NCBI GenBank assembly: GCA_002633025.1
Contig: NMRB01000862.1
Location: 58,547-122,546 of the forward strand
Length of the DNA: 64,000 nucleotides
Reading direction: 5' to 3'
Source: Notospermus geniculatus
Taxonomy: Eukaryota; Nemertea; Pilidiophora; Heteronemertea; Lineidae
Each line of letters starts with the position of its first letter. Within the stretch, counting starts at the first letter, position 1. The notes beneath the pieces were generated by a model, which had not been told where the DNA came from, searched no databases, and saw only the letters and a program-made list of their open reading frames with translations. The position numbers and the translations under genes were made by a program. This document shows positions 36,425 through 48,140 of this stretch, piece by piece.

Positions 36425-37070
36425 TTAGCATTTTATGTGACACAGGCCCATGTGAAATTCTGTGGTGAAAGAATGACTATTCCTCATCTTTCTAGCCTCT
36501 GAAATCTGGCATTGTCTCCCTAATTTAAAGCGAATGGCTCGCGGGGTTTGTTGTGGCGCCATGACAGTTGGTCATCGATATCAAGCACCATTTTGAGAAA
36601 AAGGGAAAAGAAGGATTTTAGTTTAATGGGAAATGCATTAGACAGCCAAACTTCGGAGGCGTATTCTGCAAAATCTGCCGCTTCAAAATCAATGGGAATA
36701 GTACAAAATGTACATCTTGACCTACTGAATTTGAAAACGTCATTAGCCCATTTTAACAAATTTTTAATGGAACCTCGTCCCCAGTGTTTACATTCGCATA
36801 TTTGCACAGGTGTTGCATATGGCTGGAGCACGGCTTTGCCTGGAGGCTAGATTCACTCTCTATGGAAGGTACCACCAAAAATGTAAACAAACCCCGCGAG
36901 CCATTCGCTTTAATTAGCAAAGAGCAATGCAGTTGTTTTTATGTCGTCATAATTGCTAATTATTCAGTACAAAGCATAATCTGTGCAAGTTTCAAGTAAA
37001 TCGAAACAGTAGTTTCAGAGTTATGCCGAACTTGTAACAACCCTTCATTTCTGCCCAGCCCCTTTCAAAT
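36425..37070. repeat. Inverted copy of 33775-33995, split by a TTAA element
   Basis: The left piece 36425-36524 and right piece 36914-37065 are contiguous in the paralogue at 33775-33995. Confidence 0.7.
36525..36913. mobile_element. TTAA-flanked element, AGCGAATGGCTCGCGGGG ends
   Basis: TTAA at 36525-36528 and 36910-36913. The interior is 381 bp with 24-bp perfect ends AGCGAATGGCTCGCGGGGTT and complement. The empty site in the inverted paralogue near 33930 confirms the insertion. No transposase. Confidence 0.8.
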
Positions 37071-37446
37071 CTATGACATTTCTGCTAGCCGGATATGGAT
37101 TTTCGGTAAAATCTGGTGTCTAGTTTTCAAAATATTTTCACCCAAACATGGCATTCACCCCCCCCCCCCCCCCTGTGCTACTCTTGCCTNCCCCCCCCCC
37201 CCCACGTGTGCTACTCTTGCCTGTTGACAGATCTCGAAGGTATCTAGATCCTGCCTTTACCTGTTTACTCCTTGCTGGATAAGTGTCATCCTTCAAGTTT
37301 GTCTCCTCCATTCAGATGAAGTTTCGTGCTTCTTTCCATTGATATCTAACAATAAGGAGTCATCTCAACAATAGGGAGCACCAGATATTTTTTGCTCAAT
37401 AGGTGGCTCCACTGCACTATAAGGCATACGTCTTGCCTGCGTCAAT
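37071..37446. other. Spacer with poly-C tracts and a one-base gap
   Basis: Two poly-C runs, each next to GTGTGCTACTCTTGCCT or GTGCTACTCTTGCCT, flank the N at 37190. They may be one tract duplicated in assembly. Confidence 0.5.
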
Positions 37447-37590
37447 AGGGAGGTTGAGATCAGCGATTTATCACGGATCCTTATACGTATACGGATAGAA
37501 TTCTGTACAACGAGGACAAAGTTTGTGTACATTTCGATCCGTATACGTATAAGGATCCGTGATAAGTCGTTGATCTCAACCTCCCTAATA
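37447..37590. mobile_element. Hairpin element, AGGGAGGTTGAGATC ends
   Basis: 50-bp arms, including ATCACGGATCCTTATACGTA, are nearly perfect complements around a loop of about 45 bp. TA or AAT flanks on both sides suggest a short target duplication. Confidence 0.7.
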
Positions 37591-38672
37591 TGTCACAGTA
37601 CAGACAACGGACTATATCCAAGCTAAAAACAGAGTTATCAACCAGGGGGCTTCCTTTTCTGACCGAACAGAGGATCTGATAGAAAGGTAAATCCATTAAC
37701 TAATAGTATCGAGTAAAACAAGAAAAGGACATCGGAGCGATGTCAGTGGTTTCCGATGAGAAGTTTACTACTCTAGAGCTAATTAACTCTGACCTTGACA
37801 TCTAACTTGAGAAGTACTGCGTAACTGGAACAGGGATCTTTAATTAAACCTATACGGAATGGTTAATGCTGGCTAATAGGAAATTCTGAAATTCTGAGTA
37901 GATTTGCAGTTTAGAAGTGTTTGAATATGACCTTGACCTCTGACCTTAAAGGTCACTGCGTAATCCGAAAGGTCATCCTTGATAAACTTGGTGTAGGTGA
38001 AGGTTTTAGGCTCCCACCATCACCAGGTTCTGACTTATCTCATGTTATCTGTGACGGTTGACTTATCATCTGTAACGATTGCCCGGACATGGGGCCATCT
38101 CATGAATAGATTGGGGTTGATTAAACACTGGTAATCTGGTAACTGACAGACAAAAATGCGATAAAAGTGCATTTCCTTTTGAATTTTTTTTTTGAAACTT
38201 CGATCAAGAAAGTCTTGAAGACAGGCATGACTGATAGTGTTGAGAAAAACCCGGGGAAAAAAGTGACAACAACCAGTTGAAAAAAGGTAGTCTTAGAAAT
38301 TACATCATAGCACCATTACGGCATAATATCTGTGAACCAAACTAACATCATCTGATAGCCAAGGAATTTTTCTACATTTTGGTGGTAGTTGCGCCATTAT
38401 AACCCCAGTAGTTTTTGAGAAAACGGGGAAAAACTGGTGTCCATAAACTTTTGACCATGAGCGTACCTCTCTCTCTGTCATACATGTATGTCCAAACGGG
38501 TGAGCACATGGTCCATGGACCATTTCATTGATTTTAAATGACATGTATTCAAATGTGAAAATCTGGTATCGATTGCCTTTATTGTATTTATTTACTATGA
38601 TGAAGAAAAGTCGATTATTGAAAATACTACTTTTCTGTTACTTATTGCCCACTTCACTCGTCTATCGTATTT
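37591..38672. other. Spacer with one fragment of the ~125-bp repeat family
   Basis: 38461-38530 carries the minus-sense family start (GGTGAGCACATG, ATGGTCCATGGACCAT). 37920-38010 resembles the TGACCTTGACCT repeat of 43137-43397. No gene recognised. Confidence 0.45.
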
Positions 38673-40290
38673 ATGGATGAGCATCACATCATGATGTACT
38701 ATTTTGCTTGCTTCTTTGCTCTTTTCATTCAGGTGCCGCTTGCCGTTAACTACGCAGTTCTACGAAATACATGTCAATCAGACCATGACTTTAAAAATCT
38801 GGTAAATGTTTACCTGTGTGCTCGCTCAATCGTCATAAATTTCCCTGATGGAAACTACGAGAGCAATAACAATTTGAATTGTGATCCAAACATTGTTGGC
38901 TCAAGGAATTAAAGCCAGCCCACGGCATAAATCTGGAGCCCTCAACTCCAAGGGCTGTTTTGAACAACCAAGATGTGAGGAGGACCTACAGGTAGAAGAA
39001 AAAGGAAATGTGCTGAATTCAGATTGCAGTGAAATGTCTTGCCCCAGCAACAAAACTTCAACTTTTTATTGAACTAACCCGGTGGGCAATTCTCCGGTAA
39101 GGGAATGGCATTTTAGTGGTCAACATTGATTTGCATATTATAAAAAAAACTTTGTTATCTAGTATAAACATGATAAAGTTCTGTTCCACGTCTATTGAGC
39201 ACGACTGTTAGGAATTCCTATTATATTCCAAATTAGGGCTCCAACCAATCAAATTTCGTTCCGGACCTTTTCCACTGTATGCATTGACTTCTAACAGTCG
39301 TGTGAGAAACGACTCTCAGCATCAACTACCATCCAATAAAAACTGAAAGAATACCATGCTGATGGTGATGCAAGCAATTGTTATTGCAGTAACGGAATTA
39401 CATGTAGATAGTAGTAGGTTGCCGTGTTGATCTTATTGTAGAAATACGTAGAAAATGAGTGCAACACCTTGCTGTGTCTTCATCAGGTATGATACCTGAT
39501 GAAGACACAGTAAGTGTCGAAAGCTTGTATCGGGTCCTCGGACCAATAAACAGTTGATCTACAACAAGGTGTTGCACTCATTTTCTACGGAATTACATGT
39601 AATCAGAGAGTAATTCTGTTACCAGCATCAGAGTCAATTAGGCATGTTAGGTGTGCTCTTTTGTCTTTTAAAACGCGTGCAAGATATTCTGAGCGGCGTT
39701 TCTCTGTAAATATGCAATAACAGTTTTCTTTCAGCTAACCATGTCTTTGTAACTGATCAATCAGGGCGAAATTTGCCTGATTTTCTACTGGAGAATAGCC
39801 CAGTTTGTAGGCCTACACTTTATTTCGGTTAGGCTCGAAGAAGCTTGACGGGCATAACTAGGGACTAACATGCCCTTTGCCTGGCTCCAACTTGATCTGA
39901 TGAGGTGTGACGTCAATGATACACTCGTGTGCTTTTCTGGGTCTTCTGATATTAATATTGCATGTAAGTTATTGGGCCACAATCTTGAGTGCTGGAAGCC
40001 AATGCCTAGTCATCACGGTTCGTGGTGCTTTATTCAAGGAGGTTTGGAACTTTTAATAACATATCATCTTTATGATCATCCCTTCAGGACAAGCCTATCC
40101 CCCCATATTTATGACCTCACCAACACATGTCTCAGTGGTTTGGTCCGTATTGGATTTCAGACTTCATTGACAATCTGAGTGCCTTTCTCCTGTCTTGTTC
40201 ATTTCTTTCTCCAACTATTTAGCTCAAAGGCGCATGGAATCCAAATCAACATTGCACACAATTTGTATTGATAATTTCCAGCCCTGTACA
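38673..40290. other. Low-copy repeat shared with 55915-56290
   Basis: 39005-39050 and 39810-40060 resemble 55915-56240, for example TGCTGAATTCAxATGxCAGTGAAATGTC, GAAGAAGCTTG, TGATCTGATG and GTTATTGG words in the same order, with deletions in the second copy. Open frames at 38673-38912 (79 residues, hydrophobic start) and 38881-39072 have no recognisable domain. A small inverted repeat GAGCACGACTGTTAG lies at 39198-39306. Confidence 0.45.
39451..39588. repeat. Nested hairpins TAGAAAATGAGTGCAACACC and CTGTGTCTTCATCAGGTAT
   Basis: The outer arms 39451-39473 and 39565-39588 enclose an inner perfect hairpin at 39474-39510, then GTGTCGAAAGCTTGTATC. The arrangement is typical of a dispersed element end; family unknown. 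Confidence 0.65.
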
Positions 40291-40296
40291 TGTGCC

Positions 40297-40376
40297 TCTG
40301 CCCGGAGTCGAAAGCGCGCCGACTCATTGGACAGACAAACTGGCATATCTGGTCGTCAAGCGCGCTAACCAGGTGA
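40297..40376 (-). repeat. tRNA-like SINE head, degenerate
   Basis: The minus strand reads CTGGTTAGCGCGCTTGAC (A-box-like) and about 50 bases later CTTTCGACTCCGGG (B-box-like). It folds poorly as a tRNA, so a SINE remnant is more likely than a gene. Confidence 0.35.
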
Positions 40377-40775
40377 TCACCGTAAATACATGTACATGTA
40401 GGCCTACATGTAGTAGGCCGAATACCTGTCATCATGCCTAGCTACATGTAGCTAGTGCTGACCGTGGTCGCCCCTAACGACGGGAAAATCCACGATAAAA
40501 CAGGCCAAACGTTCGTGATGCGCCACGTGAGAGGTCGTTGGATCGCTATCTTTCACTTCCAGTGAATTTTGTTCATGAAGTGACGTTATTTTCATAGCGG
40601 TTTGTTTCGTTTCGAACGCCGTGTGCATCTAATAGTCAATTCAACGCCATGGAACTTCTACAGTATGTGTCACGATATGATTTGAAATTGTGTCTCGATC
40701 TTGCCCCTTCATAGCATCATTTTGGATAAATCGACCATTTTATGCAGCGGCGATGACGAGGTCGGCATCGATGTA

Positions 40776-42329
40776 CACTAGTGGACAGAAATATTAGTGG
40801 CCAATTTGAAGTTTGATGCAAGTTTCTGCCTGTTAAGAATCAGAAGAAGATGAATGTTTTGGCTTGAATAAAGTCTAGAGCACATTTCTGATCATGTTTT
40901 AACTTTCATTTCTGGACTTCCAATGTGGATTGTTGTTAATTTCAAGTGATTTAAACACATGTCTTGTTATAATGTAACTGGTCAAACATGTTATGTAACA
41001 CAAGTGTATCATCAACCATGAATAATTAAAAGCTTGATTCTTAAGAAATGAAACGGTCCATGGACCATGTGCTCACCCGGGTTGGACATAAGAGTCTAAT
41101 GACAGAGGGAGGTACATATCAGTTATGAGCAATCTGGGTCAAGTCATTCCCAAGTAGGACTTTGATCATTTTGGGGTTATGCCACCTGGCGGCCATATTT
41201 GATGTCAGATCGGCCCAGAACTTCACATGCACATAAAGGTCATCTGCAGGGGGCCACATAGCACATTGGAGCGCTTCGGGTCAAGTCGTTCCTGAGTTAC
41301 AGCACTTTGATGATTTTTGGGTTACACCACCTGGTGGCCATATTGGATATCCGATGAGGCCGAAACTTTACATGCATATAAAATAATAAAGGTCATCTGC
41401 AGGGGGCCACATAGCACATTGGAGCGCTTTGGGTTCAGCCATTCCTGTGTTACAGCACTTTGATGATTTTTGGGTTACGCCACCTGGTGGCCACGTTTGA
41501 AGTCAAATCAGGCCGAAATTTGACGTGCATGAAAGGTAAATATCAAATTTGAGCACTCTGCGTCAAGCCGTTCCCGAGTAATAGCACTTACTTGATTTTC
41601 AGGTTACGCCACCTGGCGGCCATATTGGATATCCAATCCGGCCGAAACTTGGTATTTTGTAAGGTACCCCTCCAATGCACGTTTATGCAAGATATGAAGT
41701 CGCTTGGTGAAATAATGACAAACTTTGGCAGGTTCGTTACTTTTGTTGAACTTTGACCTCTGTGACCTTGAAAAGTAGGTCAAATCAAAAACCCGTTATA
41801 TATGTTATGTATCCTTATTAGCTACACCTATGATAAAATTTTGGAGATGATCTAGTCATTAGTTCAGGAGTTATTGCACTTTTTGTGTTTTTGGTTTCTG
41901 CCACCTGGTGGCCAAGCTGAGAGTCGGATCGGACCGAAACTTGGTGTCGTGGGTCGCCTGACCTAGGGGTATATATGTACCAAGTTTCAGATCAATAGCT
42001 CCAGCGGTTACGAAACGTGCCCTGCTAACGGGCCACGACGACGGACGACGGACGCTGCACCATCGTAATAGCTGACCCCGGTGAGCTAAAAATGAAGAAG
42101 AAAATGAGCATTTGCTTGTAGCTTTTGATCAACAAGGGCGAGAATTGCCTTAATTGTCATCAACCTTATTGCATAATTGCCACTGATTATGTAATTCACT
42201 GAAATTGTAGCAAGTGGAAAAAGGACTCTGCCCACAATATATAAGTTGAGTTCATTACATTCATTAACAGGCAGAAACTTACATCAAACTTCAAATTGGC
42301 CACTGTCCTAATATTTCTGTCCACCAGTG
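40776..42329. mobile_element. Tc1/mariner-type non-autonomous element, split by a repeat insertion
   Basis: TA dinucleotides at 40774-40775 and 42330-42331 flank ends CACTAGTGGACAGAAATATT and complement, with about 60-bp arms. The centre is occupied by a full ~125-bp-unit repeat (41046-42090). Confidence 0.75.
41046..42090 (+). repeat. Reference copy of the ~125-bp-unit repeat family
   Basis: It starts GGTCCATGGACCATGTGCTC, holds five or more units with GCCACCTGGxGGCCATATTG, and ends GACCCCGGTGAGCTAA after a GACGACGGAC run. It is unbroken where the 26.8-31.8 kb copy carries insertions. Confidence 0.7.
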
Positions 42330-42390
42330 TACAGCATCGTACCTGTGAAAGTTTGTGAGGTGAATAACGATGATGTAAATCAGGAATATC

Positions 42391-42928
42391 AGGCCTTTTT
42401 ACAGGGCGCGGGTTCGAGGAAACCTACCTCTACCCTCCTCGGGCGGGTTCGGTTGAGGATGAATTGATCGCTTTTACACAGTGCGGGTTCGGTAACGCGC
42501 CTCGATCTAGTTCGAGGTCGGTTCGTTCAAATTCGTGCCACTAGATGGCGTGTATCAACATTTACAGTTATCGTAAGTAAAAAATACCCCGGAAATAATC
42601 ACTACAAATCGATAAACTATATGCTTCTAACAGCATGAGCAGTGCTTGAGAAATCTCGCGCGTGATTTCTTCACAGGCTTAGCAAGTACGCGAGTGATGT
42701 CACTCAGGTAGCATGCTCAATCCCGCACGAGGCCGGTGGAGGTCGGTTCGCTTTTACACGAGAGAATAACCGGCCTGCACCAACCTCCACCTTCCCGAGA
42801 CTCACGCGGCGAAATGAACTGGCCCGAGGAAGGTGGAGGTCACTTGTTTCGCTTTTACACGGGGAAACACCGAACCCTCCTCGATCTAGTCTCGATCCGG
42901 AATGCACCCGCACCGTGTAAAAAGGCCT
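42391..42928. mobile_element. Foldback with CGCTTTTACAC-type arms
   Basis: Ends AGGCCTTTTTACAGGGCGCG and the matching CGCACCGTGTAAAAAGGCCT. Inside, TCGCTTTTACAC and GGTTCGG words recur in both orientations. A second copy is split between 46658-46720 and 48096-48140. Confidence 0.75.
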
Positions 42929-43136
42929 ATTATCACCACCTTACGATTGTGTGCTTCTCGGCTGATATTTATTTTTACGATGAATGGGTTCGATGGTTGA
43001 CCAGAAATCCATCAATGGGGCTATCCAGAATATACTTCAACCGCTCGATAATAGGGGTCTCTACTGTAGGCCTACTATAAGTTATATATATCCACTTTCT
43101 GTTCAGTGAGTTTCATTGTTTATCAGTTGTTTGGGA
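42929..43136. other. Spacer
   Basis: Nothing recognised. Confidence 0.4.
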
Positions 43137-43397
43137 AGTTTGACCTTGACCTTGACCTATGATCATCAGGGTTATTACATAATCGAAATTGGCATCCTAA
43201 ATAACTTAAATATGGGTTTTATCAAACGTCCACTGCTACCACAGACAGAGACATTTGAAATTATCAAGTTTGACCTTGACCTGATCATCAAGGTCATTGC
43301 ATACTCGAAATGTGCATGCTCAATAACCTAAGTGTGGGTGATACCATGTCTCTACCTCAACCACGGGCAGAGATATTGCAAGTTATCAAGTTTGAAA
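43137..43397. repeat. Tandem pair, period ~130 bp
   Basis: GTTTGACCTTGACC at 43137 and 43268, with CATTGCATACTCGAAAT-like and GGGTGATACCATGTC-like words in register. Confidence 0.7.
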
Positions 43398-44591
43398 ATA
43401 TCAAAATCTCATGATATCTCAATCACCCAGACACATGAGGCTGAGAATTTTACCACAGTCCTGTCCTTGGATAAGCAGACATGAATTTAGACTTGTTTCA
43501 TGTTGATCAGTTGACAGTGTGGCAAGTAATCTCAAAATATCAAATGTCGTGATATCGAACGTCGATATCACCATGACCCAAACTTCTCAGATCAAAAATA
43601 ATCAGCTCATTTCATTTCTAGGGTATAAAAACCTAAGGGTAGAACTTGTTTCTATTGCTCTAGGTGTTAACTGGTTATAGGAGGAGCCGATTTGTGCCAT
43701 CACTAAGAGAGTGATGGACAAAATATCAAGTCTGATATGATGATTACGTCAATGATGGAGGCATCTGAGGTTGAAAATGATTAGATCACTTTTTCTGCCT
43801 GTTTCTGCCTGTAAGTGACGCTCCTTCTGTTTGATAACTCATTTTTAAGTTTCTGAACAGTCCACTTTCCATACTCTGCCATGTTGCAAACAGTGACACT
43901 AGGACTTATAGTACAGCAGAGCCATCTGGAGGTTTAGTTTTCCCTAGATAGCCCCATTTGATGCCTATGTTCAGTGTTGGCGAGCAGACGACATCGGGAA
44001 ATTCTCCAACAGAAGTAATTCTGTTACCATAATTTCAGTCATTTGCAGACGGTTTCTCCTCGTGCTGGCTTTGGTGACCACATTCTCTGCAAATCTACTG
44101 ATGTTTTAGGGCAGAAAAGTTTTCAGAAAAAAAGCTCGACTCCAAGGCAGATTACAATGCTTAGTGAGGCATGCGGCGTACCATTGATAGCAGGGGGGTT
44201 CAGGTGGTGTGTAAGTGTTCAGTCCCATTTGCATGTCAAATATTAGGAAACTTGATTGATCTATTGAACAATATTAGCATAGTGTCATTCAGGTGTGATA
44301 GAATCTAATGTCCCCACCCTCCTGATGTCCCCTGTTCGTCACAGGATTAAGGGTCTGTGTCTCTCTAGAGTCCAATTCAATGGTGCCGCTTAATCCGTAA
44401 ATGCATTGTTGGGGGACATCGCATGTCGGGGACATTAGATTCTTTTACACCTGTTCCACCAGTCCTTTCGACGTCAGATAATGCAGCTTGAATGGCTGTT
44501 TTAGGCCTACCATAGCAGCCGCGTCTCAAAAATGAAATAATGTACAGCCTACGAATTGTATGGGACAAGATTCCCACCTGTAACGAGTTCA
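43398..44591. other. Spacer with one small inverted repeat
   Basis: AGAATCTAATGTCCCCACCC at about 44299 is matched by GGGGACATTAGATTCT at 44436-44452, a MITE-like hairpin of about 155 bp. Nothing else recognised. Confidence 0.45.
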
Positions 44592-46241
44592 GGATCCAAT
44601 TCCTGAAACAGTGTTAAATTTAACCTGGCGTTAGGGGTAACGCCACGTTAGCCAGCGATAGCTAACATGGCGCGATAGTGGTTACAGAGACAGCATTAGC
44701 GCCAGCGATAACTAACGCTGTCTAACGCCAGCTAACGCCATGTTTAACGCTGGTTGCTAGGGATACGTTTTCCTGACACTGTAAATTCAAGATGGCAGCC
44801 ACTGGGCAACCATGTCAAGTGTGTCAAGAAAAACAGGGAGAAGCCACCAAATTTAAGTTATCGTGAGTCAGTTTCTTGAGTGCAGCATACAGCAGATGAG
44901 TTTCTGACAGTGATGTTTGGGGTCAATATGTGAAAAATAGAAAATCGTCGAAGTTAGAGGCAGTCACCAAACTTGTGAATATTTCATATTTCTTTTTCAG
45001 TCTCGAAATTTATAGTTCATGCCATTAATATATTGAAACAAAATACACAGAATTGCCATAAAATGCAATATTTAGGGCCATCTAAGAAAGGAATAGGAAG
45101 TTAGCGCTCACTATCGCTGGCTAGAGGTGGGTCACAAAGGCGTTAACTTTATTAAACGCTGACTTAGCGCCATTGTCAGACTATCGCTCTTCGTGGAACT
45201 CGCTTTGCGCCACTCTAAAGTTAACACTGCGCTAACTAGGATTTAAGGCGGGGGCTACCTATGCCGACTTTATTGACGCTCTTTGAAAACAAGCGTCCTA
45301 ACATATTCATGACAAAAAGTAACTAATTGATGTCAACAAAATGTTTTAGCTACAACCTTTATGCTTCCGTTCTCAGTGTGAAAGAATTGTTCATTTTGAC
45401 CAATTACGATGGAGTTAATTAAGTTTTTACAAGTTGTCGAAATTTGAGTTCGCAAACAATTTTGCAGACTTGGGATGCGACACATCAGTTTCCCACATAG
45501 TCTGTAACATACAGGCCTGATGCCTGCAGGGCCTAACGACCCGTTTTTTACGAAAGTACTTTCCATTTAATTGGTATAAACTATTTAATGCCAAAAAAAG
45601 GCTCGATTTACAGTTTTTGAAATATTTCATATTCCCGACCAACTATCCAAAAAAGGCGATCGTGTTGCCCTAGAATGCACATATGGCAATAACATCCAAA
45701 NTTTGGGATCAAACTAAAGGTACATATATATAAATATTCGTATATATAAATATTCGTACTTGTCTCACTTTTCCCCTGTCAACCTCTTGAGTTGCCAAGT
45801 CATAGTCAGCTGAGCGCAAGGCCCATGGGCCTCTTGTTCAAATATATGTGTCCAAGAAAGAGAAAACTTGTTTGGGAAATTTGAAAATGTCCATACCGCT
45901 GGCAAGTTACTTCTTTGTTATGTAGATTTGCACTATTCGCGCGCTTTCAGTAAACTCTGTTCGGCCATTTGTGACCAATGCACCAGCGACAGAGCTGAAC
46001 AATACCCGCAGTGGACACAAAAGAATTAGGGTCGGCACGTACACTGAAGATTGGTTTTCGAAAACAGTATATCAGGGTGATCGGATTTAATCTGAATGTG
46101 AATGACTGTCGTTTCACCAGCGCACAAAGGCCAGTTGCGTGGATTGCCACTAGGGAATGAGCTCAGCTATAGGTAGCCCCCCGCCTTAACGCAACGCTAT
46201 AAGGGCTATCGCTGTGTTAGCGTTGTTTCAGGAACTGGACC
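44592..46241. mobile_element. Foldback with TAACGCCAGCGATAG-type arms, interrupted by a TTAA element
   Basis: Ends GGATCCAATTCCTGAAAC and GTTTCAGGAACTGGACCC. The left arm (44610-44760) and right arm (45098-45242 plus 46190-46225) consist of degenerate GCGATAGCTAACGCC words in opposite orientation. The centre, about 44760-45095, is unique. Confidence 0.75.
45243..46189. mobile_element. TTAA-flanked element, GGCGGGGGCTACCTAT ends, copy 2 (inverted)
   Basis: TTAA at 45243-45246 and 46186-46189. Same family as 9803-10598 in opposite orientation. An extra segment of about 140 bp (45702-45840), starting at the N at 45701 and ending GGCCCATGGGCCTCTTGTT, is inserted relative to copy 1. Confidence 0.8.
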
Positions 46242-46245
46242 CAGG

Positions 46246-46325
46246 TAGCTCAGTGGATAGAGTATAGAGCCAGTAACCAATGTGGATCAGATCTCCATGG
46301 GGTCGAGTTCGGCTTCGGACTGAAC
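46246..46325 (+). repeat. tRNA-like SINE head
   Basis: CCAGGTAGCTCAGTGGATAG (A box TAGCTCAGTGG) and GGGGTCGAGTTCGGCTTC (B-box-like), followed by a T run. It could be a decayed tRNA gene, but the B box departs from consensus, so a SINE is preferred. Confidence 0.45.
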
Positions 46326-46885
46326 TGAATTTTTTTCTTTATATCTATTTCAACGGCTAAACATTTTACAAAGGTTTGAAAAATATTTTAAGCCCGGTCT
46401 CGGTGTTTTTTTTGCCTCATGTTCATTACATCGACTCACGTATGTCTGGTGGTTTGACGCGCTTGTTATTAGAGAGGTTTCGCAAATTTGACGAAGAGCG
46501 AACTACGAAATAGGAAATTCAACTTCATTTCCAGGACCTAATGTACATGTATTTCTAGAGATGGTTGGTACCAAAAATGTCCCTGCTGCCAGTGCTTCTT
46601 TTAGCATATCATGTCAGACCGAAAGAGTTGTGGTGCACCTGGAATTTTTAAATTTCCACTTCGTGGAAGGTGGAGCTCAGTTGTTTCGGTTTTACACGGG
46701 GAAAAGTAACCGAACCCTATCGACGCAAGGACGCGGCAAATTAACGAAGCTTGTTAATTACATAGGGGGGCCTATGCGTTTCACAGCTATCACTTTGGCC
46801 TTGGACGGGACATTTTGCCTGAAATTTTGTCACCTCAGACTGAATTTATAGGATTAAGACGGGCGTTTAAACCGTAAAGGATCTT

Positions 46886-47268
46886 AGTCCAGTAAATTTA
46901 AGCGAAAATTCGGGCGAACCGGGAACAAATTGCAACAGAAGGTTTTTTTGCTTTAAATGTTTTATTAGTTCACCTTGGACATCATATCCAAAATCCCCCA
47001 AAATCAGACGGCGGGAACCCACTTAATTTGCATATTCAATTTTGTGAACTGACTTTAACGTTGGACGCTGATGAATGCAACAGCTGAGCTTTGTACAGGA
47101 GAGTGGGACCCGATGTACAGCTAACTTTGTAACGGTTGGATTTACACCCCATAAATGTATTACCAACAATGATGTCCAAGGTGACCTAATAAAACATTTA
47201 AAGCAAAAAAACCTTCTGTTGCAATTTGTTCCCGGTTAATTCCTAGATTTACTGGACTATCTGTGCGT
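46886..47268. mobile_element. Foldback with AGTCCAGTAAAT ends
   Basis: The left arm, TTAGTCCAGTAAAT to about 46980 (CAGAAGGTTTTTTTGCTTTA), is inverted at 47178-47268. The arms are related to 17425-17520 and 25940-26045. The internal CATAAATGTATTACCAAC also occurs inverted at 62592. Confidence 0.7.
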
Positions 47269-47472
47269 ATCAGAATTGTGAAGGAAATATGTGAAAATTA
47301 AGTGCAAAACGGGATCGAGTGATACGTTTGAAGCGTTTTTTGGTAACCGGTGATGAAAATGTGACGTCACCACCTGGGCCATAAATTATTCTCAGCGGTG
47401 ACGCTGCACGAAAACGAATATGTGACGTCACCACTGGTATCATAATCGCTTTTCGAAAACGAAGTTATAGTC

Positions 47473-47586
47473 ATGTACCATAAATTGCGGACCATGTTTG
47501 TAACACGGCGTCAGTGACGTCGCAATGCGCATCAGCATGTGTTGGATGCACTACGGCGTCACGTCACATGGTCCGCAATTTTCGGT
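47473..47586. repeat. Inverted repeat around ATTGCGGACCATG
   Basis: ACCATAAATTGCGGACCATG at 47475 is matched by CATGGTCCGCAATTTTCGGT at 47565. The core ATTGCGGACCAT also forms the ends at 51145-51727. Confidence 0.6.
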
Positions 47587-48140
47587 ACACATCTATATAG
47601 CCCATTCTGCTCGACCGTTTCACATTGTGGGCCCACATGTCGTAGGCACGGTAGGCCTAGTGTAGCTAGCTGTATGGCATGGCGAAGGCATGTTCCACGT
47701 AATTTGCACGGTACAATTAGCGTGAAGTGAAATGAAGTAGTAATTTATCAGTGTTTATTTATTAATTATGCAGTGCACACGCATGCCGGCCCGTGTTGCA
47801 CACTGTGGGCAGCTGTCCGACTCAACTGAACTGATATATGACTCGCCACACACGCCACGGGATTGCGCGTTTCGCCCCTCGGCCTACAATCATGTAGGCC
47901 TACAATTCTTAAATGCATATCATAGACAGTAGGCCTACATGCTTTCCCTGATTTAAAAGAGAACGTCGCTTATCTCTGTTAAAGCAGCGAAAGCATAGGC
48001 CTACTTTATTAACAACATTGCCACTAACGAACGTTACATATGGTAAACCCCTACAGAAGCCGGCCCTACCCATGCTACCGGTTCAAAAATTCTGGATCCA
48101 GTCTCGATCCGGAACGCACCCGCACCGTGTAAAAAGGCCA

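Larger units (their letters stand above)
46331..48140. repeat. Second CGCTTTTACAC foldback copy, split by insertions
   Basis: 46658-46720 (CTTCGTGGAAGGTGGAG, GGTTTTACACGGGGAAA) and 48096-48140 (CAGTCTCGATCCGGAACGC, CCGTGTAAAAAGGCC) are pieces of the 42391-42928 family. The 1.4 kb between includes two other inverted repeats. Confidence 0.6.

Noticed and set aside
38673-38912. 79-residue frame with hydrophobic start as second exon of the 33415 candidate
   Set aside because: The acceptor at 38732 brings an immediate stop in the needed phase, and the region belongs to a low-copy repeat.
39496-39522. CTGATGA ... GAAA pattern resembling a hammerhead ribozyme core
   Set aside because: Stem II (GACAC/GTGTC) is offset by an extra A after CTGATGA, and no convincing stem III with a cleavage triplet is visible. 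The hairpin is better explained as part of a repeat end.
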